From contig NC_070560.1 in assembly GCF_026914185.1 (NCBI RefSeq), positions 4,393,501-4,457,500 on the forward strand: DNA of 64,000 nt, given 5' to 3'. The position numbers were made by a program, and so were the translations under genes. The notes beneath the pieces are model-generated. The model made no database searches. It was given only the letters and a program-made list of their open reading frames with translations, and was not told the DNA's origin. This DNA is from Puccinia triticina. Its lineage: Eukaryota > Basidiomycota > Pucciniomycetes > Pucciniales > Pucciniaceae. Shown here piece after piece: positions 46,501 through 56,905 of this stretch. Position 1 is the stretch's first letter. Each line of letters begins with the position of its first letter.

Positions 46501-47677
46501 ACCAGCGGTCGTAAGAGATGGTTCACTTTGTCTAGACTGGGTTCGTTGGGCGCAGGGATAATTCCAAAAAGGAATATGTTTTCCTGCTTGTAGCACTGAT
46601 TTGGAGGAAGGTTCAAGCAGATCAAGACAATCGCTCCAACAGAGTTATGCTTCGCCAGATTTGAAGTTCCTTCGGCATTGAACCAGTCAAGATATAGGCT
46701 GAACACAAGATTTCCAGAATTCTGGGTAAATATCCCAGTTCCATCGTCCGAGTTGGGGAATTCGCGCCAGATTTGACCATGCCACACATCTTTCATGTCG
46801 TGGTGTGGTTCCCATCTAGTTTTGGGAAGGCTGGAGTCTAGCAAGGTCTCAAAAGAATTCTGAGAAAGCCGCTGTTTCAACCATGACTTGAGAGTTAAGT
46901 ATGAGTATGTCCAAATTGGTTTTGATGCTTGCTGTTTATCGAGTTTGAAGAGGGCTTGATCACATCTGGGTACAATTTCTTGCAACTTAGCCCACTTACA
47001 ATACCCCTGATATTGGGAAAAGAAGGACTGGGTGCATGTGATCGGAGGATTTTTGTCTCCTTTTATCAGAGGGTAGAGTGCAAAACATTTTTGGCAACAT
47101 ATTTGTGTTGTCAGATCTGGTACAAGGCCAAGTCAATGAAAAACTGCATCTCTAGTTTTGGGAATCTGTTGGATCATTGCTTTAGCATCAATAATTCGTT
47201 CCTCAGTGCTCCACAGCTCTGCCAAGAATGAGATGTTCTGCCTTGCTGACTCGAGGAAAGATGCGGACCCATCTTTGCTCAGTTTGTCTTTTAAGACAGA
47301 TTGGGCCATCTGAATCATGACCTGTGTGCAAAACTGCTCCTCCAAAAGTGGCGCCTTCCTCGTGTTGTTTTCGAGTGGATTAGAGGTGGAGGCAGTCAGA
47401 CCAGTCTGGGTCAAACTTGGATTAGCTCAAGATCTAACTATGCTTTTAAAGCAGATGTGATTCAACTCACCCGGATCGGATTAGAGCCCATTGGGTGTGC
47501 CTCCGGATGATTCGGCCCTTCCTTCTGGAGTTGCATAGTTGCTTTCTTCTGATGCAATTGATAGTCTTTCCGTCCCAAGACCCTCCCAGGAACAATTCCA
47601 ACACCATCTTCTGCATGCTGCGTGGTGTTGCACCCATAGAATTCACAATGGCAAACGAGATTGGTTGTTTTAGGCAT
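43556..47677 (-). pseudogene. tnp2: CACTA-type transposase (tnp2), split by solo LTR
   Basis: Exon 1 (47677-47465) has CHCEFYGCNTTQHAEDGVG; after an intron comes exon 2 (from about 47,408). A TGA (47133-47135, TTGA context) interrupts LPKTRDAVFH, then ICCQKCFALYP and CTQSFFSQYQGYC form the tnp2 N-terminal zinc motif. The core follows: DVWHGQIWREF, LVFSLYLDWFNAEGTSN, GAIVLICLNLPPNQCYK, FLFGIIPAPNEPSLDKVNHL, QGRTIQAVIFPLIADLPALR, KVAGFGSHA. An 844-bp insert splits the frame here; on the other side SIRFCSFCMLSKHEIEETD continues. The C-terminal part has YWRPIEFCSIELMQALILGD, then PSWIDRVPRNLGLATHGSLK, then (after a TAA) AAWAQERVNGMLQRMPTNH. These match the Transposase_21 family. Activity is lost. 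Confidence 0.85.
45513..46356. mobile_element. 844-bp solo-LTR-like insertion
   Basis: The insert begins TGAGGGACTC (45513) and ends CCACCACA (46356), giving TG...CA ends, and GCGT occurs on both sides (45509-45512, 46357-46360). Removing the insert and one GCGT joins transposase codons exactly: ...GFGSH-A-SIRFCSFC, matching the family pattern. No internal coding region is present, and its plus strand is purine-rich with a (CA)n-like stretch at about 45,940. A solo LTR is the simplest reading; a small non-LTR insert is less likely. Confidence 0.8.
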
Positions 47678-48318
47678 GTTGCGATTGGAGTTTGTTTTAA
47701 TTCAAGTAGGTTGGGGATGAGTAATTTCAGACGTCTTCTAGATATGCGATGGGACACCAGGAAAAAATTCACATTCATACATAAGTTGGGGAAAGCTGGT
47801 GGATGCAAGCTTTATATCATTGCTACTCAGATACCAAGATCTACTTTTTTCATGTGTGTTTTGAGGAAACAGTTACGTACTTGGCACCCAAAAGTTGCAT
47901 GTGCATATCTTGACTCACCACCTGACCAAAGAATATGCAAGCCACCAAGTTGATGTGATGTGCTACAATCATGCACAAGTGCAAGTCATTTAGATAGCAA
48001 GATGAGCATATGTACAAATCATGTGCTTCAGTACATTTTCATGAGGAGCTGGCCCAGATCGGACTTCACACCCCGTGATGCTTCCTCTTTGAACTGGATG
48101 TACATTTTTCGGTTGGATTGAATCTCAAATTCTAATGCCCCTTGTAACCCCGCGACCATCATGCCTTCAGATGCTGTTTTGGAGAAGTCTGCATCAACTG
48201 AATCCACATATTTGTGGTTGTTTTAGCCTGTTATAAAATTTTACATCATAAAAAGGGTGTTGTATCCACGGTCCACAACTCTGGAAATCACATCCTCCCC
48301 CATTGCAAAAAATATTAA

Positions 48319-48681
48319 TTGGCAGAGGACCTATCTTATCTCAATCCAACATCTCATCAACCAATGGAACCTTTTCGTACTATTCTATCTCCCATACAAA
48401 TTGTTTGGCTCAAAGACATGCAGACAATGATTGATGAATCACTCAAGATTTTTGAGCCAGATTCTCATGAAGAGCAACAATTAAAGATTAGCAACACCAA
48501 AGAAAGGGAACATGAGGCTTGGCGTTGGTATATTTTGTGTGATGGAAAAATCAGAGCGGGAGCACAACATATGCGTATTCCTGAATGGGCAATCCCAAAC
48601 GTCAAGGCCATATGGGATGCGAAAAGGAACCGTCTTGGAAAAGGTCTTTGGCCTCAATTTCTTCTTCTACTTTTCTGTTGA
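48319..48681 (+). CDS. hypothetical accessory protein C
   Basis: A 120-residue frame with good composition (MEPFRTILSPIQIVWLKDMQ, ISNTKEREHEAWRWYILCDG, MRIPEWAIPNVKAIWDAKRN). A possible donor GTCTTTGG after GGAAAAG (about 48,646) suggests the C-terminus may be spliced. It lies divergent from tnp2 in the same element. No family recognised. Confidence 0.4.
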   Translation: MAEDLSYLNPTSHQPMEPFRTILSPIQIVWLKDMQTMIDESLKIFEPDSHEEQQLKISNTKEREHEAWRWYILCDGKIRAGAQHMRIPEWAIPNVKAIWDAKRNRLGKGLWPQFLLLLFC

Positions 48682-49380
48682 GCTGATTTTTCAATTCACA
48701 TTTGACAAGGACCATTGATGTTTTCCACGCCAGATACCACCCCAGGGGGATTGGGCGGCTCGGCAGCAGGCCAGCATTCTTAGGATGATCAAGGGTAAAC
48801 AATTGGGTATAATTTGATCGTGAGTTATCAGAACAAAAGACAACTGCTAACTTCCTGTAACTAACTGTTCCTTCTACCAACAGCTAGCTGGCTTATCTCT
48901 CTCTGGATTCCACAATACTGCCTCATGGTTTCCTGTTTTTGGTTCTGTTCTGCGCTTCCTCTGTCTGGATGGTATAGTAAATCTTTGGTTTGTTCTGCTC
49001 CAGATTCAAGTGAGAAATTCATGATCTCCTATCTATCTGATGTCTGTGGTTGTGTATCGCAATGAGATGGCTTGTGTCCCCGCACGTCAGACAAATCTAT
49101 TCTTTTTCCCATGTCTATGTCTCTGCTTTTGGAATCTACTTCAGCTAGCGTTCAATTTTTGATGTATTGAGGTTGTCTGGAAATATTAGGTTATGCTATA
49201 CAGTGATCAGAATTTTACACCAAAGGTATATTGCATTGGCTTAACACTCAGGAAAGGCATTGAATCTGCTGGATGTTGGGACTAAAGAATACCTGGTATT
49301 GGTGTTTGCTCCCGAGGAAGAGATAGCAATGGTTGCGGCTCATGTACTCTCAGATATTTGATCTGGTGGGTGTCACTGTC

Positions 49381-49529
49381 ATGTTCGCGCGTACATGGGC
49401 GGGAACCTTCAAGGGTAAAAAAACAATTATGTGTTTTCACATGTGATGGGCCCAAATATTCAGATTGTAATACCAAGCTGGAACGAGCAATGCATTTGCC
49501 CAAAGTCACCCCCATGTACGCGCGTACAT
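49381..49529. promoter_or_regulatory. second pair of 16-bp palindromes, upstream of accessory gene D
   Basis: ATGTTCGCGCGTACAT (49381-49396, one mismatch) and ATGTACGCGCGTACAT (49514-49529, perfect), 133 bp apart, about 255-400 bp upstream of the ATG at 49785. In all four copies the palindrome is followed on the plus strand by a G/A-rich word such as GAGAGGG or GAGAAGG. Confidence 0.55.
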
Positions 49530-49784
49530 GAGAAGGAAACTCAATTGACCAAATAAAACTCCTTTCATCAAATGAGAGTCAAACTGAGTTCTGAATTGGC
49601 CAAGGCCCTTTGTCAATTACATAAACTCTCATTTGCCTTTCATTCACATTAATAATCTCTCTCTCCCCTCATCCCTTTGCACTTTCCTAGACACGACCTG
49701 ATTTGTGTAATATATAATGTGGACCTCCTCTTGTCTTCCCCCTCCTGACTCTGCTCTTTTGTCCTGTGATTCCTTTACTTCAGA

Positions 49785-50890
49785 ATGTCCTTATCCCAGA
49801 CTCATTTTGCCAATGGCAAACCACCTGTTGGTGTTGCAAAAGTTAATCTTGCATACTCAAAAATCCTCCCCAATTCCAAATCATCATTTAGTCGTTGTAT
49901 TGCTGCCTTCACGCGAGCTCTCTTAGACATAGAATATGACCGCAAGAAAACTCCTTCAGAGGCATGGAAGCTCCCACCTTCTGCCCACGATTTCCACATT
50001 GGCTCTAACTTGCCAGACTCCATTCTCATACAGCCCATTGATCCCATTCCTGTTGGTTCAACATTACCCACCTCACAGAAGATATCCCCAATCTTTCAAG
50101 TCCTATTTGTCCAAGACCTCTCAAAATCTTGTTTTCCTGGTGTTACTTTTTGCTGGTCTCATCAATGGGATTCTCACTGGAACCAAATTTTTGCAAAATT
50201 TATCCTAAAACATTGGAGGAATGCCTATGCAGCTGGAACATTTACTCCTTTTTTCATGGATCCGGTTGAAGCCTCAAACACATCCTTCCAGCTTGGCGTT
50301 CTCCACAGATGGTTTCTTGGAAGGCAGAAAGTATTACGATTGGGTCAGTTTTCAGAACAGCACAAATCCAAGAAGAAAAAATCTGAATGTAAATCCAAAG
50401 TACAAATGCAGGTATGCCACATTCTTGCTTTTCTCTTGCCCAAAATGTGGGCTAAGCTCTTTCTTCATTTCAGATCTCGCAGCACCGTCAAGAAACGCTC
50501 TCTACACTCCCATTCAACCCTAACACAAAATCTTTATTCGATAACATCAAGGCTACTTCTGAAACTGAGATCAATCCCCCTCACTCTCTGTTCAAAATCC
50601 CTTTGCTCTGGAGGTCGCCGGATTTCTCAAAATTTGCGCAAGAATTGGATCAGATTTTTATTCAGAAGAAGACCAGCACCAAAGGACGCCAATTTGTACA
50701 TGATTTTGTCTTGGAAGCACGCAGGCAGACTTCAACCACATCTCCTCCATCTGGCTTCAAGGAAGTTCCTCGTAATCTTCCGTTGAACTGCTACTCCCTC
50801 GAATACTTGTCGACGCTTTCCGAGTCCCAGAGAAATCTTCTTAATCCAACGGATACCATCAACTTCTTGGAATTGCTAACAGTCAGATAA
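49785..50890 (+). CDS. element accessory gene D, intact, one intron
   Basis: Starts MSLSQTHFANGKPPVGVAKV. A GT-AG intron (50410-50473; AG/GTATGC ... TTTCAG/ATCTC) joins KVQMQ to ISQHRQE. The product of about 340 residues has SFSRCIAAFTRALLDIEYDR, VTFCWSHQWDSHWNQIFAKF and the C-terminal GFKEVPRNLPLNCYSLEYLS, and no stop codons. The VPR(D/N)LP...CY motif is shared with accessory gene B on the other strand. A TATA-like TATATAATG (about 49,711) lies upstream. I recognise no characterised family. It is one of the few intact frames in the nested region. Confidence 0.6.
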
Positions 50891-51042
50891 GGCTTGCTGT
50901 CCACCGTGAGTTACATTCAGCGACTTTTAAGCTGTCATATTGCTCATGAGTAGCTGAGCACATTCATACTGCTCATTTGCCCCCAATGGTACACTTAGCC
51001 TATTTACGAGACATTCTCAAATCAGTAAGTACAAAAAGGAAA

Positions 51043-53276
51043 TTAGCAAGAAATCACATACAGTGCAAGCTCTCCTTTCCTCTTTTGAACCTGATATATA
51101 TTCATTTCCAGGCTCCCTTTTAGATAGTATCGATATACATGAACTGGATGACCCTGTCCCAAGCGGTAAAGTCGGTCAACATCTTGGACTTCTGCTGCAG
51201 GGTTCCACCCCGGTTCCTGAATGATGTAGTATTATTAGCTCTCTTCTATGCCTGTAAAAAACAACTATGGCTTACCATCATGTACACATTCTGAGCGCAA
51301 CGCAAATCAATGCCTACCCCCGCAGCTTGGATTGAGGCCAAGAGAACATTACACTGTCTGTTGGTTCAAAATTGATTCAGGTTTTCATCGCGTTTTTTGA
51401 TTATCTGGTCCCCAGTAAGCCAGGTTAATCCAATACCGTTCTCCTGAAGTGCCCGTTCAATACTATAAGGTTGAATCAGAATCAACATCTATCCCCCTTC
51501 CATGCTCCAAAGCAAAACAACATAACTTACATCCCCAGAAACCCAGTGAAACTAGAAAATACCACTTCTTTCGTCCTTTCAATTCCACAAACTCCTCCCA
51601 AGAAGACCTTCAGGTTGTCGACTAGGTGGACAATCTTTCCTGAATCCTGCCATCGCCATTTTGGTTGATGAAGTATCTCTGATCTTGCAAATAATGGATG
51701 GTTGCAAAATTGACGAAGCATTGTCAACTGTCTGAAAAACTCCGATGAATCCCATTGCTCCCCCGCTGTTCTTAGCCTCCCAAAATATTGGATGAACGTC
51801 TGGTGCAGATCCTTCGAAATCTCCTCCCATTCTGAGCTGATTTTGACAAGTATGAATTTCTCCACTTTCTCGGGGAAATTCAACAAAACATCCTTTGTTC
51901 TTCTCAAGCAAACAGCTTCCATGAGTTGGCTTAAGGTCTTGATTGCCTCTCGAGCACCAACATTCATTCGAGGGACCAGACAGCTCCTCCATACCCACTC
52001 TTCGTCCCATGAATGTATTTTCAACAGCGTAATCAAGCTTTGCAAGTCGGTCAATCGGTTTTGGACAGGTGTCCCTGTCAAGCAAAGAACAAACTGGCAC
52101 TGAAGATTTTGAATGCTCTGGGTTCGGTGCGTTGCTGCATTCCTTATTAAGCTATCATCATAAAAATAAATCAGCACCATGTATGCCAATTGTCCACATG
52201 AATCATTTCACTTACTGGGCTTCGTCCAATACAATCCTGAACCAGAACAGATCTAGAGCTCCAATGTTGTGCTGGTTGGGGTGTTTCTTGTTACCACTCG
52301 TTCCAATCATTTCGTAAGTTGTCAAAATCAGCATTGTCGACTGCAGGTCTTCACTAGTAAGGCTCTTCCGATTGTCTCCATGGAAAACCTCATGAGGGAT
52401 TGCGTGATCTCTGAAATGGAGATCAATTTCGTTTTTCCAATTTGAAAGGGTTGCCAGAGGGCAGATGACTAGTGTAGCTGCAGATCGTTTGTTGGGATCA
52501 GCTTGTTGGAAATTTCTTGCGTTATCACTTGTCGCCAGGATAAAAGCAAGGGTTGTTAACGTCTTTCCTAATCCCATATCGTCAGCTAGTATCAATCCCT
52601 GGGACCTGTTGTGATTTGGTTCCTTCGCGCTAGAATTTGAATCTTTCTCGCAGTAATTGCGAAGCCAGGCATTGTCATGATGGTACCACAAGGCTTCTGG
52701 CTTGTTGTTCTTGGAGTCCTCATTCTTGAGGAGGAAGTTTAGGGCGGAAATCTGATGGGGTTTCATACTTGTCTTGCACTTTTGAAGCGATGTCAAGAGC
52801 CAAGGTGCTGGTCTGGAGTTTGAGTCCCTAGTGGTTTCAGTGAGGTGGGGAATTGCAAAGAAAACATCTGGGCTGTAGTTCCAGATTGGGCTTAGTTCCA
52901 CTTCGGCAGCTTCAAAGGCCAATTGGACTTGAGATATGTTTTCCGAGCGGCTGAAGACACATCCCCTCAGCTGAGGCTGTATACAATTCTTGGTCACAAG
53001 AAAGGCACGCAACTTCACCAGAGCTACATCATTGGGAGGGATTTCTGGTTGGGTGGGTGGAGTTGAACAGCTGGAAACTGGCCCTAATAATGGACCTAGA
53101 TATTCACTCTGCTTTTGGCTGAGATCTCCAAAGCAATTATGTGGCGCGCAGTATATGTGAACTAGCTGTCGGCCTTGTTGAAGAAAAGCTACCTGAGGGA
53201 CATCAGAAGTAAGTGTTACAGTCCTAGTGGAAGGCAAGGTGATGATAAATTGGCTGAGACAGAATGTTGAAGACAT
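51043..53276 (-). pseudogene. SNF2-family ATPase (Rad5/HLTF-like), element-borne
   Basis: Start MSSTFCLSQFIITLPSTR at 53276. The helicase half has MKPHQISALNFLL, Walker A in LILADDMGLGKTLTTLAFIL, LVICPLATLSNWKNEI, ILTTYEMIG, and RIVLDEAH-LIRN across an intron (about 52,215-52,155), then CLTGTPVQNRLTDLQSLI and VCLRRTKDVLL. The C-terminal half has MLRQFCNHPLF, KEVVFSSFTGFL, SIERALQENGIGLTWLTGDQ, NVLLASIQAAGVGIDL and motif VI as VDRLYRLGQGHPVHVYRYYL. All motifs are present, but a TGA (51366-51368, TTGA context) before TNRQCNVLL breaks the frame. No RING insert is visible between the halves, unlike Rad5. SNF2 genes are known passengers of large basidiomycete transposons; a role in chromatin access for transposition is inference. 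Confidence 0.8.
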
Positions 53277-53329
53277 TTGTGGAAAGGGATGGGTAATTTG
53301 ATTTATTCTGTTACACAAATGCGAACTGA

Positions 53330-54287
53330 GAAAGACAGGGGAGATAGTGTGTTCCTTTTGAAACGTTCCAGAGATGGGCCACTGGGGGTATCACTGAGCA
53401 TGACAATATCAAAAAATCTGTTTTGACTTTGTTTGGCACTTGTATTTGGGCTCTTGAGCTCTGCAGGTTGGGTTAGGGTGGTCCAAATCGCTACTTGATT
53501 ACAAGAGCATGCAGGGTCAACTTGAACATATCATGAACATGAAATCATCTCCCCTTTGCCCCTTTGGATATTGAATCTTTATGTAAACTCACAGGCAAGG
53601 ATATTCATGAAGATTGTTTTTCTATGTTTAACGTGACAATTGAATATCCAATATGTGGGATATGTGGGAGTGACCTCACTTACAACTGCAAAATATAAGG
53701 TTTTCCCCCAAAGCATTGGTACGTCACATGAATGAACCTTGCAGTTAAGTAACCGTTATCTAGCCATCCAGTTAGCCTTATAGCTCTTTTTAATTTTTGA
53801 GTAGTATCTTTTTTAAAATATAGCACTTCCTTGGAAGATTTCACATTCACCCTGCCTGTCCTGCACAGTGGAATGGGGCTTGAAGTGGGGCAAAGCATGC
53901 TTCTTTGCAAGGGCATTCATTCCACAACACAAAATCTTTCTGGAGTAATGATTCAGTTACACTGATGCGCAACACATATTCAACAGGAATTACTGTTTGA
54001 ATGGCTTGTACTAATGTCTCATTGCACATCAGTTGTACTACAATTAAGAAAAGCAAATCAAAGAGTTCTACACAACATTGTGTTACCTCCCACATTTCTT
54101 CTAGCTGTCTTGAGACTCAATTCAGCCTCATTTCTTTGCCGTACTTATGCATCAATTGTGAATCACTTCTGGATTAATTTCAACTTTCTTGTGACTCACT
54201 TCTGACAGAGTTCTTGATCAGATTAGGGATAAGTTACTATTCCCATCCGGCTGACATCCGACCAAAACTCACATAAAATTCAGCGGT
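53330..54287. other. non-coding right subterminal region of the DNA element
   Basis: No credible frame; a 78-residue minus frame at 53,680-53,916 has no motif. Presumed subterminal sequence of the element. Confidence 0.35.
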
Positions 54288-54305
54288 GGCACTCCCTGGG
54301 GAGTG
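54288..54305. repeat. terminal palindrome GGCACTCCCTGGGGAGTG
   Basis: CACTCCC and GGGAGTG flank TG. It lies 20 bp inside the point where the Gypsy RT frame breaks and resembles palindromes at 10,566 and 30,892. Confidence 0.55.
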
Positions 54306-54324
54306 GGAACATATCTCCCCTGCT

Positions 54325-54402
54325 GAAACATCTAAGAATTCTTGAAGAACGTGTTGGATAAATCGCTGAAAGGTTGCCGGTGAGTTAGCCAGACCAAATG
54401 GC
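54325..54402 (-). pseudogene. Gypsy RT, distal fragment
   Basis: FGLANSPATFQRFIQHVLQE-FLDV continues the RT frame of 61,084-61,483 (…GLYKNQVMP) once the Copia-type insert and one ATGGC copy are removed. The catalytic YxDD that should follow is missing because the DNA element is inserted or the region deleted here. Confidence 0.85.
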
Positions 54403-54599
54403 TGTTGAGAGAGATGAAGCGGGAAAAACCTGAAGTTCACAGGATGACAAGACTGTGACACTTGAGGGAGTGAGAAGATGGTTCTGATTCACTAGAGAAG
54501 AAAACTCCTGAGGTAATCATGTGTAGACTATATACATGACTGACAGTGTTTTAGTAGAAGCATAGAGAAACTAAGATATAAGCATACTCTAGCTCAACA
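54403..54599 (-). repeat. 3' LTR of gag-only Copia
   Basis: 197 bp, TGTTGAG/CTCAACA ends, one difference from the other LTR (GAGGTAATC against GAGGCAATC). Confidence 0.92.
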
Positions 54600-55032
54600 C
54601 ACCCCCTTGCTGATATCTAAAACCATGATAAAATGAAATAGTTATACTAACAAATACTGATAGTAAGGACTATTTCCTATGAGGGGACAGAAAGAATAAT
54701 AAAAAAAATTGGGATAATCGGGCCAGAGATCCATTGACAATAGAAGACAGGGAGATATCGTTATAATAAGTATACCTATTGCCGCCAGAGAGGAATTAGC
54801 CGTCAGGATTAGCCGGAGTTGCCGTTCCTACAAAGATAATTGTCGTCTACTTCAGGTTTCATCCCCAGACTATGTCAATTTCTCTGTCAAATTCGTCCTC
54901 ATCTTCTTCTTCGTCGTTGAACTTGCTCTGACCACCTCCGCCAAGATTGACCGTCAACACAGCGCCAGCTCGAGTTGCGAAACAAGTCTTCCCTTTGTTT
55001 TTAGCCGGGGGGTTGGGACAGGCGGATGAGTG

Positions 55033-55517
55033 TATTGAGTTCTCAGTATTAGCATACTCTTCAACCGGTCATGTAGTGATGGTTAAAGTTGTAAACCTAA
55101 ATAAAACCTAACTGAATGTTTGTGTAAATAGCTGTCGTGTATCGCCTCCTATTCCCTTTCTTCATTCAGTTACTTATTTCTGTTTCAACTTCTCTCGCAC
55201 TTCAGGTGTGCTTGTCGGTAGTCTCAACAAGTCTCGTCTTGTGTGCTAACTCACTCGCTGGTCTTCCTAAAGGTTCATTGTCACTTTCTGCTTTTCATTC
55301 CACTCTCATGAAATCCATTCAGTTACTTATTTCTGTTTCAACTTCTCTCGCACTTCAGGTGTGCTCGTTGGTAGTCTCAACAAGTCTTGTCTCGTGTGCT
55401 AACTCACTCGCTGGTCTTCCTAAAGGTGTGCTCGTTGGTAGTCTCAACAAGTCTCGTCTCGTGTGCTAACTCACTCGCTGGTCTTCCTAAAGACCCTCTG
55501 CGCCTAAACGTTCTATA
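55033..55517 (+). repeat. 5' LTR of Copia with internal tandem repeats
   Basis: Within the LTR, a roughly 65-bp unit (GTGTGCTCGTTGGTAGTCTC ... CTGGTCTTCCTAAAG) occurs three times and TTCAGTTACTTATTTCTGTT twice. The ends are TATTGAG and TTCTATA and so not the usual TG/CA. Confidence 0.93.
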
Positions 55518-55535
55518 GGTTATGAGCCCAGAGTC
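55518..55535 (+). promoter_or_regulatory. primer-binding site for half-tRNA (initiator tRNA-Met)
   Basis: GGTTATGAGCCCAGAG directly follows the 5' LTR and is complementary to the anticodon stem-loop of initiator tRNA-Met (CTGGGCTCATAACC). Internal tRNA priming of this type is known from Drosophila copia and yeast Ty5. Confidence 0.8.
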
Positions 55536-55585
55536 CTAACTCTGTGGACGCGCTTTTCATCACACGACAACAACCCTTTGCTGCC

Positions 55586-56905
55586 ATGTCTGAATCAAAG
55601 ACTTCTATCCCCGATCTATCCAAAGTCGACTTTCCGACTTGGAAACAAAAGATTCTCGGATACTGTCAGCAGCTAGGATTCAAATCTTATTTGACGACCT
55701 CAGCAGCACCTGCCGGTACCGATGCCGCCGGTCTGGTTCAATTCAATCTTAATCAATCCAAAACGGCTGGTATTCTCCTTTCCCACATGGGAATCAGCAA
55801 TTACAACCGCTTTGTTACCGACACCAACAAAGATAACCCAGTTGAGCTATGGAAACTCCTCACCGACTATTACGAGGCAAAAACCAAGGGCAACCAGTCC
55901 AAAGTTTACAATGAGTTTCTGGCCGCACCTTACAAAACTGACCTGGCAACTTACATCGACAGCTTCAACCAGCACATCAAGATGATGACCTCGGCGGGGA
56001 TGAAATTCACCGGACCCAATCGTGACATGAAAGAGACTTATATAGCTGAAACCATTGTACTCAAGCTCCCTGATAAATATGCGACCGCAAGAGATCTACT
56101 CTATGCGCAACAACCATTGACTATTGAACAGGTCCTGAAAGCACTTGACAATACTCGTCAAAATGCTAAGCTCACCTCAGTCAACATCAAGACTGAAGAC
56201 ACAGCTATGTCTGCCTCATCAAAAGGAAAAGGCAAGAAATCTTGGCGCAAATACTGCTCAGGGGGAAAGCACAACCCCAAAGTTGGCCACTCCAAATCGG
56301 AGTGCTGGCAACTCACCAAATCGTCGAAGAATGCAAAGACCGCGCAAGCTGAAGACTCTGACAGTGGCGACTCCATATCAACCGGCAACGGTCTGCGTTG
56401 CACAATCAAGGCTTTCGCATCTATCGGCACACCAAATATGTGCTATCTGGACAGTGGCGCTTCTCACCACATGTTCACTGATAAATCGCTGTTCAAGGAC
56501 TATCGACCGAGAAACAGTCAAGACGAGCTAGCCAACGGAAACACACTTCAAGTTAAAGGAAGCGGATTTGTCAACATACTCGCTGAGAACAAGATCATAC
56601 CGCTCAAGGCACTTCACGTACCCGGTCTGAGTGCTACTCTAATCAGTCTGGGTTGTCTGTACAAGCGTGGCTGTGAAATCAAACGCACCAGCAATAACTC
56701 CTTTGTTCTTGTTCGCGACGGGGAAGTCATCCTGAAGACGTCTATCAACGGCGGAACGTGCATGGTTCACCTGACCACGACTTGTGAAGGTCAGTCATCT
56801 TCAAATGCATCGGCTCGATCATCGACACTCACTGATGTCGATCTTCTCCACAGACGCGCCGGTCAAAAGCTTCTCATCCACTTGAATCGGTCTACATGGA
56901 CCTGA
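55586..56905 (+). pseudogene. gag: Copia Gag-protease segment
   Basis: ATG at 55586 (MSESKTSIPDLSKVDFPTWK). The UBN2 capsid domain has ELWKLLTDYYEAKTKGNQSK and DLATYIDSFNQHIKMM, with a degenerate zinc knuckle (YCSGGKHNPKVGHSKSEC: CX2-G-KHX..H). The aspartic protease is seen as CYLDSGASHHMF. The frame then runs to LLHRRAG and breaks: most of the pre-integrase region and the HHCC zinc finger is deleted, and the integrase begins in another frame. Confidence 0.88.

Larger units (their letters stand above)
39036..54324 (-). mobile_element. large CACTA-like DNA element with SNF2 and accessory genes, left end deleted
   Basis: The Gypsy RT frame breaks at about 54,325 and Gypsy integrase resumes at 39,030; everything between belongs to one or more DNA elements. 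It holds a tnp2 transposase, a Rad5-like SNF2 ATPase, and accessory genes at 39.0-40.5, 41.4-43.1, 48.3-48.7 and 49.8-50.9 kb. The right end carries a GGCACTCCC/GGGAGTG palindrome. The left border cuts an accessory gene right after a splice donor (CCTGG/GTAAGT, about 39,094), so the left terminus was deleted together with part of Gypsy. Treating all genes as one element is inference. Confidence 0.55.

Noticed and set aside
55137..55469. 110-residue frame inside the Copia LTR, repeated at 59660-59992
   Set aside because: It is the translation of LTR tandem repeats, present in both LTRs; no independent coding evidence.
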